Origin: Neocallimastix lanati (nom. inval.)
Lineage: Eukaryota > Neocallimastigomycota > Neocallimastigomycetes > Neocallimastigales > Neocallimastigaceae
DNA: 15,000 nucleotides
Reading direction: 5' to 3'
NCBI GenBank assembly: GCA_016946835.1
Contig: JACVTC010000035.1
Coordinates: forward strand, 625,001 to 640,000
Shown here: in pieces, positions 1 through 7,938 of the stretch
Numbering within the stretch: the first letter of the stretch is position 1
Layout of the letters: every line of letters starts with the position of its first letter
Notes under the pieces: model-generated
What the model was told of the DNA's origin: nothing
The model's input: only the letters and a program-made list of their open reading frames with translations
Databases searched by the model: none
Translations under genes and position numbers: made by a program

Positions 1-364
1 TCAATTTAAAATTTTTAACAAAACAAAGATTATGAAAAAAATTATTTACTTTTTTATAATCTATTATTATTTTATATTATTTTTTAGAGATTTCTTGATT
101 TAAATTATTTGGAGAAATAAAAGCTTTATTTTTATATAGTAAAAGTAACCATTTAATAAAATCATTATCATAAAGCTTTAAATTATCAAAAATAATTTTT
201 AATAACACCATTTCATTCTCTTTTATTAACAATTCCATTAAGGAAGAAGATATATATAAATCATGGTGATTATCATTTATTAGATTTTCTAATATTTCAG
301 GTGTAAGTTTGTTTTCATTATATGTTTCTAATAATATATCTTTCTTATTTTTACTGTTATTCAT
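1..364 (-). pseudogene. N-terminal leader of an ankyrin-repeat family protein, interrupted by a stop and cut by the window edge
   Basis: Reading leftward from the ATG at 364-362, 95 codons are open to a TAA at 79-77. The protein is Asn/Lys/Leu-rich and helical (ILENLINDN, LMELLIKENEMVLLKIIFDNL, FIKWLLLLYKNK, NLNQEISKK). From memory of the family, this is the leader before the ankyrin repeats in a large, expanded set of gut-fungus proteins; no canonical ankyrin repeat lies inside the window. After the TAA the same frame stays open for 25 codons to base 2 (starting YKIIIDYKK and ending FKL), so the frame resumes as the family would predict. One nonsense change is the simplest reading. A missed intron is possible, but no GT donor lies just before the stop. 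The start is the first ATG after A/T-only upstream sequence. A real short protein of 95 residues cannot be excluded. Molecular role unknown; ankyrin repeats usually bind proteins. Confidence 0.6.
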
Positions 365-614
365 ATTTTTTTTTATTTGCTAATATGCTATTTTTTGTTT
401 TGTTTTGTTTTGTTTTTTTTGTTTTTTTTTGTTTTAGTATAATATTTACTTTCTTAATAAATAAAAATATGTAAAAATACATATATAAATATATATAATA
501 AAATTAAAAAACTAAAAAAAAAAAAAAAAAAAAGGTATCTCTGTATATACAATAATTATAATAAAAAAAAAAAAAAAAAAAATGGAATTAAAAAAGTTTT
601 ATATAAAAATTAAT

Positions 615-646
615 TAAATTTAATATTTAATTGGATATTAAATTTA
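615..646. repeat. Perfect 12-bp inverted repeat (hairpin)
   Basis: TAAATTTAATAT at 615-626 is exactly complementary to ATATTAAATTTA at 635-646, with an 8-base loop (TTAATTGG). In sequence this rich in A/T such palindromes arise often by chance, so no function is assigned. Confidence 0.5.
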
Positions 647-690
647 TTAAAAAATTTAATGGAACTAAAAAAGTATTAATGTTTAAAAAT

Positions 691-786
691 AATGATTAAA
701 AATATTAATGATTAAAAATATTAATGATTAAAAATATTAATGATTAAAAATATTAATGATTAAAAATATTAATGATTAAAAATAGT
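691..786. repeat. 16-bp tandem repeat, about six copies
   Basis: The unit AATGATTAAAAATATT starts at 691, 707, 723, 739, 755 and 771 with exact 16-base spacing. The first five copies are identical and the sixth diverges at its end (AATAGTAAAG). Degenerate relatives continue to about 815 (GTAATGATTAAAATTAAT). It lies in a spacer and looks like a minisatellite made by slippage; there is no sign that it is transcribed or protein-coding. Confidence 0.85.
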
Positions 787-1823
787 AAAGATTAGAATTA
801 GTAATGATTAAAATTAATATAAAAAAAAATATAAGTTAACAAATTGAAAAAAAAAAAAAAATCTCTATTTTTAAATATCTAATTATATATCTCTATACCT
901 CTCTAAATCTAATAATTAAAACCAAATTGTAATATTTTTAACATATATAATATACATGATATAATGTATAATAATAGTTAATATGCAGTGAATTAATTTG
1001 TAATATTCATATATATATATTTATAATAAAATGTTAATAATTTAAAAAATATTTTATTTTTATTTTTATTATTATTGCTAGAAATATTAATAAAGAATAA
1101 CTATATCTATTCAATTAGAAATGTATAATCTTTTTTTTTTATTTTATTTTATTTTATTTTATTTTATTAATTTTTTTTATGCCTACAACTTCTAATATTT
1201 TTAAACGGAAAACATTCAATGTGAACAGAAGTTCCCTATTATTTTTACTTTTTTTTTTTTTTTTAATTTCATATTTACTATTTAAAAATATTATAATGTT
1301 TAATTTGGAATAATATTTTTTTTTTTTATTTATTAATTTTTATTTATTAATTCTGTTGTGAGGAAAAATTGGAAAATTTATTCTGAATAATAAATAATTT
1401 AATATAAGTAATAAATAACTAAATATATGATTATAATTTTATTATTTAAATATTAAAAATAAAATCATTTTACTAAAGACACTATTAAAATCTATATTAT
1501 ATAGTTTTTTTATTATTAATATCAATATCAATATTATATAATTTTTTTATTTTATTAAAATTTTAATAATAAAATAAAACTAAAAATAAAACATTTTTAA
1601 TATATTTATTTTTTATTAAATAAATATGTTATTTAATAAATATATTTTATTAAATAAATATATTATTTTATTATTTATTTATATTATTATTATTATTATT
1701 ATCATTGGTTGTTGATTCATTCTTTAATATATATATATATATATATATTTTCTACAGTTAAACTTTAAATAGTATTATATATTAATGTAAAAAAAAAAAA
1801 AAAAGATATTAAAATATTTTTTT

Positions 1824-1850
1824 GGGAGGTGTGCGTTTCGCAAAATTTGC
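1824..1850. other. Short GC-rich island
   Basis: These 27 bases (GGGAGGTGTGCGTTTCGC, then AAAATTTGC) are about half G+C, while the several hundred bases on each side are nearly all A/T. The end GCAAAATTTGC is nearly palindromic, and the whole could be one arm of a longer, decayed inverted repeat such as a transposon terminus. No matching second arm is seen nearby, so this is only a compositional outlier. Confidence 0.4.
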
Positions 1851-2135
1851 TTTAAAACATTTTTAAAAAATAAACATATTACTAATAATAAATAATAAAA
1901 ATAATTCATAATAACAAAATAACTCATAATAATAATATTATATATATTTTATTTTTATTTTTATTTTTATTTTTTTTTTTTTTGATTCAAGAAATAGAGT
2001 TTATATATCTTCTCATTATTTACAAAATATTGTATAATTTTTTTTTTTAAAGTATTCTTGATAAAAATGGTTTAAAACTGTTAAATTCATTATTCACTAT
2101 TATTATTATTTAAAAATATTATTCTTTAGAAGGCA

Positions 2136-2243
2136 TTAAGAAAATTTAGATTCATTCATGAGATAAATAATATATATATTTAATATATATATATATTTAT
2201 ATAAAGTTTTTCTTATCTAAGAAAGTTAAGTCTGCATCAAAAT
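2136..2243. repeat. Direct repeat, copy 1 (downstream flank of the copia relic)
   Basis: About 108 bp that recurs in the same orientation at 3052-3151. Shared parts in order are TTAAGAAAATTTAGATTC, ATTCATGAGATAA, a (TA)n core of differing length, AAAGTTTTTCTTATC, TAAGAAAGTTAAGTCTG and a weaker CAAAAT end. TTTCTTATCTAAGAAA inside it is a perfect 7-bp stem with a TC loop. The copia reading frame stops being recognisable exactly where this copy begins (2246/2243). It may be an LTR remnant, a small non-autonomous element or a duplicated host segment. Confidence 0.8.
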
Positions 2244-3051
2244 ATATCGCCTTTAGGAATGGTAGTGTAAATATCCTTGTTGAGAGGAGCATTAAGGTAA
2301 GCAAAATACCCCATTTTTGACGGAAGCCTCTGGCAACCAGACGAGCTTTATATTTGTAAATAAAATTATTACTATCCCTCTTAGTAGCAAAAACCCATTT
2401 CGTAGAAATAATGTTTTTTCCAGGAGGAACTTTTGAAACAAAAGTCATGATCTTATTTGAATATAAATTATTTAATTCATCTTTAATGGCATTAATCCAA
2501 TGATTTTTATTTTTGCAACTAATAGCTTCATCATAGCTATGTGGGGAATCAGAATAAATAGAAGCGATCATATAAGAATCATCAATATCCAACTTTCTTC
2601 TTAAAATTTTAAGAGTAGAAGGAATAATTGTTTTGGAATCGGGAGAATTTGGTGTAAAGGACGTTTTCTGGAAGAATGAGAATGGTTAAATTCATCGTTA
2701 CTAATCATTATATCATCCATAATTTCATTTTCATTATATTTAATAATATTATGAGCAATTGATGTAAGAGACTGATTATCTTGGTATAAATTATCATCGT
2801 ATTGCAGATTATTATTGGTATTGATTGGATTGTTAAAATTGGAATTATCAGAAATATTAATATCAATTTTTGGTGAATCTTGAGTATTAGAATTATTGAT
2901 GTCTTGCGAAGAAATATCAAATGAGGAGTTGGAAATAATATTATCATTTGAAGCCTTATTAGGAGTATAATTATTAAAAGTATTATCATTTTTCTAATTT
3001 GATGAAATAGATAAATTATTGGTAATTTTATTAATGGGTGTGTTGGAATTT
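2244..3051 (-). pseudogene. Ty1/copia pol relic: linker and start of reverse transcriptase, with stop, frameshift and deletion
   Basis: Read leftward from 3051. 3049 to about 2662 encodes an Asn/Ser-rich linker like that between integrase and reverse transcriptase in copia polyproteins; it has an in-frame TAG at 2996-2994. Near 2660-2668 the frame shifts by one base. From there to 2305 comes the RVT_2 start: PHSYDEAI, HWINAIKDELNNLYSN, VPPGKNIISTKWVFATKR, YKARLVARGF, QKWGI. At about 2303-2305 the frame jumps: 2302-2246 encodes AYLNAPLNKDIYTTIPKGD in another frame, a segment that normally lies roughly 40 residues further on, so some 120 bp are deleted. Gag, protease, integrase core, the YVDD active site and RNase H are all absent. 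The element cannot be active. Confidence 0.9.
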
Positions 3052-3151
3052 TTAAGAAAATTTAGATTCATTCATGAGATAATAATATATATATATAATA
3101 TATATATATATAAAGTTTTTCTTATCTAAGAAAGTTAAGTCTGTACCAAAA
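3052..3151. repeat. Direct repeat, copy 2 (upstream flank of the copia relic)
   Basis: Second copy of the unit at 2136-2243, same orientation, with a shorter (TA)n core and a few substitutions at its right end (CTGTACCAAAATTG against CTGCATCAAAATAT). Together the two copies bracket the 808-bp pol relic. In both, a core beginning TTAA and ending TTAA can be drawn, but in A/T-rich DNA this is weak evidence for a transposon target site. Confidence 0.8.
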
Positions 3152-3729
3152 TTGTAAAGATGAACTTACGAATTAATAATGATTAAGTTTTATAACAACA
3201 ATAATAAAGAGTATAATTGGATATTTTTCTAACTTATTTTAATTTTTATTTTAATTTTTATTCCATTTTTATTCTATTTTTTTTTTTTTTTTTTTATTAT
3301 TATTTTATTATTATTTTATATATTATTATAGGTAGAAATAAGTTTTAATAAATATTAAGCTATAAGTTAAATAAGTAATAAATTATATATATAAATATAT
3401 ATATATTTTAAATCTCCAATATATACTTTTTTTTAAAAAAAAAAAAAAAAAGTTTGTATGATGATAATATATAGTAATTTAAACAATAAAAGTAATAGAT
3501 ATGCATTTTCATATATTCGTATATATATATATAAAAGCATTATGTAATATTAAATGAACATAAAAAAGAAAAAAAAAAAAAAAAAAAAAAGTAAAAAAAA
3601 GGAAAATATATAAATGAAAAAATAATAGAATTTTCTATCGCTTTAAATATTGATCTTTCTCAAAAATTTTACTATTAAAAAATAAAATATATAAAAAACA
3701 AAAAAAAATTTTTTAAAATAAATATAATA

Positions 3730-3800
<71 letters not shown>

Positions 3801-3837
3801 TGATTTTAATATTTAAATTAATTGGTTAATTAGTTTA

Positions 3838-3907
<70 letters not shown>

Positions 3908-4112
3908 GAAATATAATATATACATTTATTTTTTAATTGTTTAAAAGATAAAATTTGCAAAATAGATTTCAGTACATTTTGAAATTTGATTTAATTATAA
4001 ATATTTATATATATTTCATTTAATTTATAATTAAAATTTTAAATTTTTATATATAAAAATTATATATATTTCAATATTTTATAAATATTTCAAAATCCTA
4101 CATTTTATCAAG
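3152..4112. other. Spacer and probable promoter region of the L1-domain gene, with microsatellites
   Basis: No coding potential is seen. Contents are a T tract at 3282-3295, A tracts near 3436-3450 and 3572-3590, a (TTA)n run of about 21 units at 3733-3795, and T38 at 3841-3878 followed by (ATT)n to about 3901. The T38/(ATT)n block ends some 210 bp before the ATG of the next gene and may help keep its promoter free of nucleosomes; that is inference from general fungal promoter biology. Confidence 0.6.
3733..3901. repeat. Microsatellite block: (TTA)n, then T38 and (ATT)n
   Basis: About 21 uninterrupted TTA units (3733-3795) are followed, after 45 unrelated bases, by 38 consecutive T (3841-3878) and about seven ATT units. 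Such runs are prone to slippage, so their exact length may vary between strains or reflect assembly error. Confidence 0.9.
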
Positions 4113-4177
4113 ATGGAATCCTTCATAGAACGAAACCAAGTATATATAAATTATTAAATTATTAATATAAAAATAAA

Positions 4178-4215
<38 letters not shown>

Positions 4216-5459
4216 TTTCATTTTTGCTTTTGTTTTTGTTTTTAATATTTATATATATTATTGATATTTAATTATAAAATTTAAAATGAAATAATTATAT
4301 TTTCATTGTTCAAATTAAATTTAAATATTAATCAATGATATAGAAATCCAACTAATATTCATATATATCATATTTTATTTATTTTTTCTTTTCAATAATA
4401 ATCCATTATATTATTCTTTAATATATATATATATATATACTTAATATACTTTTTTTTTCTATAATAATAAATGATAAAAAATAAAATGAAATAAAAATAA
4501 AAATATTTTTTTTAAATGTTATATTATTTTAAAGATTGTTAAATGTTCAAAAGCAATTCATGCTTTTATTCAAAAAGAAAGATTAAATGGTAATAAGGAT
4601 TATTTAGATTTTGTAAAATCAATATGGTTAGTTTTTGATTTAGATGAATTTCAAGAAACTCATAAATTTAAGCCAACACTTATGTAAATATTTTATTTAT
4701 ATATATATGTATATACTTTTTACAGTATTTAGAAATTTAAATTAATTTAAAATTATATGGAATTATTATTAATTATAAGAAATAAAGGATTATTTTAAAT
4801 TTCTATTATTAAAAATATAAAAATTATAAAATTAATTATTATCTTAATAATAATATTATATCAAATTAAATATTTTGTATTATCCATTTTAGACCTTTAA
4901 AACATACATTATTTGATAATGATTCAGAATTTTTTGTTATCACTAAAGACCCACAAACAAAATATAAAGAAATGATTGAAAAACAAAGAATAAAAAAAAT
5001 AACAAGAGTATGTTATTTTATTTAAAATATATTAAAATTAAATTGAATTAAATTAAATTAGAAAATTCCACCTAGTAATACTTTATAAGAAATATAATAC
5101 TTTATAAGAAATATTAATTATCTTTTTTTTTTTATTTTTTTTTATTTTTTTTTTATTTTTATTTTTATGTATTTTATTTATTTATTTATTTATTAATATA
5201 TAAAAATAAAAATAAATTATTATTATTGTATATATATATATATATTTTTTTAAAAAAAAAGGTAGTTGGTATATCCAATCTTCGTTCTCAATTAAGTAAT
5301 AAAGACGATAGAGTTCAACTTTATAATGACTATGATGGGGTTTTTGCTGATGAAAAAATAATACATTTACTTCCAAAAATTCTTGGACCAGTTTTTTATA
5401 ATAAGAAAAAGTAAATTATAATGTATTATATATAAATACTACTACTACTACTACTACTT

Positions 5460-5525
<66 letters not shown>

Positions 5526-6199
5526 GTAATAATAATAGTAATAATAATAATAATATAAAAATACAAAAAAATTTATTTATACATATATATTAAATAGATT
5601 CATTACTAATAATAATTTAATTTAATTTTATATATAATAATAAATAACTTATAATATATATATTCTTCAAGGCAACCAATGCCAATAAATTTACAATCCA
5701 AAAATTTAATAAAAGAATTTGCTAATGCTATGAATTCAACCTATCTTTTATTAAAGCATAAAGGCATAACGTAAGTTTCTAATAAACTTTTATATATATA
5801 TATAATATATTTTATATAAATTTACTTAAATAAAAAATATATATATATATATAAATATTTTTGTTTGTTGTTATTATTGTTATTTTATATAAATCAATTT
5901 TTATTTTATTTTTATTTTATTTTTATTTTATTTATTTTATTAATTTTCTATTTCTATAACTATTTCTAATTCCATTACTATTTTAATTATTAATATTATA
6001 ATTATTAAATATTAGATCTGTAAAGATTGCCACTACGGATTTTTCAGCAAAAGAAATATTTGAAAATATAACGTATGCATTAGATAGAATTGTTGCTCAA
6101 ATACCTGGAGGTTTTAAGCATATAAGATCTATAAGAATGAAGACAAGTGATTCTATTGCACTTGTTCTTTATAAGAGACCAGAAGAAGATGATGAATAA
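4113..6199 (+). CDS. Ribosomal L1-domain protein, probable nucleolar ribosome-assembly factor (Utp30/Cic1/RSL1D1-like), six exons
   Basis: Exons: 4113-4139, 4535-4683, 4893-5007, 5262-5410, 5672-5770, 6016-6199 (stop TAA 6197-6199). They join in frame to 240 residues. Donors are GTATAT, GTAAAT, GTATGT, GTAAAT and GTAAGT; acceptors end AAG, TAG, AAG, AAG, TAG. Recognisable stretches: IVKCSKAIHAF (10-20), an IPLKH strand start at the exon 2/3 joint, FFVITKD (about 70-76), LLPKILGPVFYNKKKQPMP (about 133-151), GITSVKI and a C-terminal VLYKRPEEDDE. The FYxxKKxP segment is typical of the Cic1/Utp30/RSL1D1 branch; ribosomal protein uL1 has a GKFP-type segment there. Known members bind pre-rRNA in the nucleolus. 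The protein lacks the long Lys-rich tail of Cic1 and RSL1D1 and is closer to Utp30 in length. The start is in good context (CAAGATGG). Family assignment is firm; the exact orthologue is not. Confidence 0.88.
5077..5114. repeat. 19-bp tandem duplication inside intron 3
   Basis: AATACTTTATAAGAAATAT occurs twice in direct succession (5077-5095 and 5096-5114). It lies in the third intron of the L1-domain gene, well away from both splice sites, and is most likely a recent slippage product. Confidence 0.8.
5438..5555. repeat. Intronic microsatellites: (ACT)7 and (TAA)n
   Basis: Seven ACT units (5438-5458) are followed by roughly 30 TAA units with three TAG interruptions (5461-5555). The block makes up almost half of intron 4 of the L1-domain gene. 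It begins 27 bases after the donor and ends over 110 bases before the acceptor, so splicing signals are untouched. Confidence 0.9.
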
Positions 6200-6214
6200 T
6201 CAATAATAAAAGAT

Positions 6215-6325
6215 TTTATTTATTTTTATTTTTATTTATTTTTATTTTTATTTTTATTTATTTTTATTTTTATTTTTATTTATTTTTATTTTTATTTTTA
6301 TTTTTATTTTTTTATTTTATTTTAT
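6215..6325. repeat. TTTTTA/TTTA tandem tract after the L1-domain gene
   Basis: Alternating TTTTTA and TTTA units form an irregular higher-order repeat (about 26-28 bases) beginning some 15 bases after the stop codon. Its nearness suggests it is transcribed as part of the 3' untranslated region. Confidence 0.75.
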
Positions 6326-6526
6326 TCTATTTTGAATAATAAAAAAGAAAATAAAAATATTAATAAAAATAAAAATAAAAAAAAAAAATTAGCAAAAAAA
6401 ATAGACATACCAGAAAAGAAAAAAAATTAATTAATTTATTATATTTCAAAAATTTTTAAAAAAATATTTATATTTTTGAAAAAAAAAAAAAGTTTTTAGG
6501 GAAAATAAAATGAATAATAATAATAA

Positions 6527-6561
6527 TAATGCTTTAATAATAATAATAATATAAAGCATTA
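6527..6561. repeat. 10-bp inverted repeat around (TAA)n
   Basis: TAATGCTTTA at 6527-6536 pairs exactly with TAAAGCATTA at 6552-6561 across a 15-base loop of ATA units. The arms carry G/C bases, which is unusual in this spacer, so chance is less likely than for all-A/T palindromes. It could form a hairpin in a read-through transcript from either convergent gene. Confidence 0.45.
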
Positions 6562-6620
6562 CTTAAAATTAAAAAATTAGAATGTAAATTTGTATTTAAC
6601 GATAGAATTAAAATCATAAT

Positions 6621-6621
<1 letters not shown>

Positions 6622-6655
<34 letters not shown>
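6622..6655. repeat. Homopolymer A34
   Basis: Thirty-four consecutive A residues between a C at 6621 and a T at 6656. It is one of several very long homopolymers in the convergent spacer, and its length is likely to be unstable. Confidence 0.95.
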
Positions 6656-6657
<2 letters not shown>

Positions 6658-6986
6658 AATAAAATTTTTTAATATTTATTTTTATTTAATAAATTTCATA
6701 TCATGAATTAATTACCTATAATTTATTGATAAATTATTAAATGCTTTACCTAAACTATTTATTTCCTATTATTTTTAATATATATTTTTTTATTTTTATT
6801 TTTATTTTTTTTTATTTTATTTTATTTTATTTTTTATTTTATTTATTTATTTATTTATTTTAATTTTTATTATTAAAATTTCAAAAATTAAAAAAAAAAA
6901 AAAAAAAACTTTATTTTTATTTTCTCTTTTTTATTCAATATTTTCATCATCATTATATTATTATTATAATTGAAGTATTTACAACA

Positions 6987-6988
6987 AT

Positions 6989-7050
<62 letters not shown>
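6987..7050. repeat. (ATTT)n followed by T30
   Basis: About eight ATTT units run into 30 consecutive T (7021-7050). This is simple-sequence spacer DNA. Confidence 0.95.
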
Positions 7051-7051
<1 letters not shown>

Positions 7052-7289
7052 AATGTTAATGATCACAAATATATATATATATATTTTATTATATAACATT
7101 ATAAGTATCAATATAATACATAATTTTATTTTAAATAGATTATTAAATTAAAAAAAGAATAAAAAAAAAGAGAAAATAAAAAGTAATAAATAATAATTTA
7201 GAAATAAATTTTTTTTATTTTTTTAATTTTTTATTTTTTTATTTTTTTGTTATTTTTTATAATCGTTATAATTATTAAATTTTACTTTA

Positions 7290-7291
<2 letters not shown>

Positions 7292-7331
<40 letters not shown>
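7292..7331. repeat. Homopolymer T40
   Basis: Forty consecutive T between a C at 7291 and a G at 7332, the longest homopolymer in the window. On the opposite strand it would read as a poly-Lys run, which is why a spurious low-complexity frame appears here. Confidence 0.95.
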
Positions 7332-7332
<1 letters not shown>

Positions 7333-7938
7333 ACCATGAAATTAAATATTATTATTACTACTACGACATCTAATACTTTTAATAATATTAAAATTCGATA
7401 AAAAATAAAAAAAAATAAAATAAAAAAAAAAAATTTATATAATAATAATATTGAAATAAAACTACTATAGGATATGTTAAAAATTATCATATATAAATAT
7501 ATATATTATAATTAATATATAAAATATAAATAATATTATAATTAATTATATATATATTAAAAAAAAAAAAAAGAATTTACTATATATAATTTTTATAATT
7601 TTTATACTTTATATTTATTTTATATAAATAAAATAATATAATTTTTTTTTTTTTCTTTTTTTATTATTTACTTTGTCTATTTTTTTTTTTTTTTTTATTT
7701 TTTACATATAAAAAATAAATAAATAGATGTTAATTAAAATATATAAATATATATATATATATAAAATAAAACAAGTTTAAATAGTAACAGAATAAATATA
7801 TATTAATTATTAATAATTTTATATGGTTATAATTTTTTTTTTTTTTAAAAAAAAAAAAAATATATTAATACTAAAAATAATTAAGAATTAATAAAAAATG
7901 AGGACTCTAAACTTAATATTATTTATATTTTTTTTTGT

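Larger units (their letters stand above)
365..2135. other. Gene-free A/T-rich spacer
   Basis: No reading frame with recognisable protein character is present. The stretch holds G-containing T tracts just upstream of the ankyrin-leader ATG (395-435), A tracts near 516-533 and 564-581, a hairpin at 615-646, a 16-bp tandem array at 691-786, (TTTTA)n near 1138-1168, dinucleotide TA runs, and two short islands of higher GC near 1191-1240 and 1824-1850. It probably carries the promoter of the left-edge gene, but I can point to no specific site. Confidence 0.7.
6200..7938. other. Convergent spacer with the 3' regions of both genes
   Basis: It lies between the stop codons of the L1-domain gene and the DUF2236 gene and should hold both polyadenylation regions. 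Contents are a TTTTTA/TTTA-rich tract (6212-6325), a 10-bp inverted repeat (6527-6561), A34 (6622-6655), (ATTT)n then T30 (6987-7050), T40 (7292-7331) and several shorter A or T runs. AATAAA-like hexamers are too common here to choose a polyadenylation signal. Frames in this stretch are low-complexity and not credible as genes. Confidence 0.7.

Noticed and set aside
2708-2989. 93-codon Ile/Leu-rich frame on the - strand
   Set aside because: It is a shifted reading of the copia Asn/Ser-rich linker; the parallel frame gives the expected Asn-rich linker and leads into the reverse transcriptase.
5182-5376. 64-codon frame on the - strand across exon 4 of the L1-domain gene
   Set aside because: It is antisense to a well-supported exon and its C-terminal half is intronic TA repeat.
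6335-6430. Lys/Asn-rich + strand frame after the L1-domain stop (ends LAKKIDIPEKKKN)
   Set aside because: It resembles the basic tail of Cic1/RSL1D1, but there is no AG acceptor in front of it and no good donor before the TAA at 6197, so it is taken as 3' untranslated sequence.
7336-7401. Short + strand frame MKLNIIITTTTSNTFNNIKIR
   Set aside because: Only 21 codons of simple sequence next to the T40 tract.
7287-7490. 67-codon frame on the - strand ending in poly-Lys
   Set aside because: It is made of Ile/Phe/Leu from A/T sequence and a Lys run from the T40 tract; no protein character.
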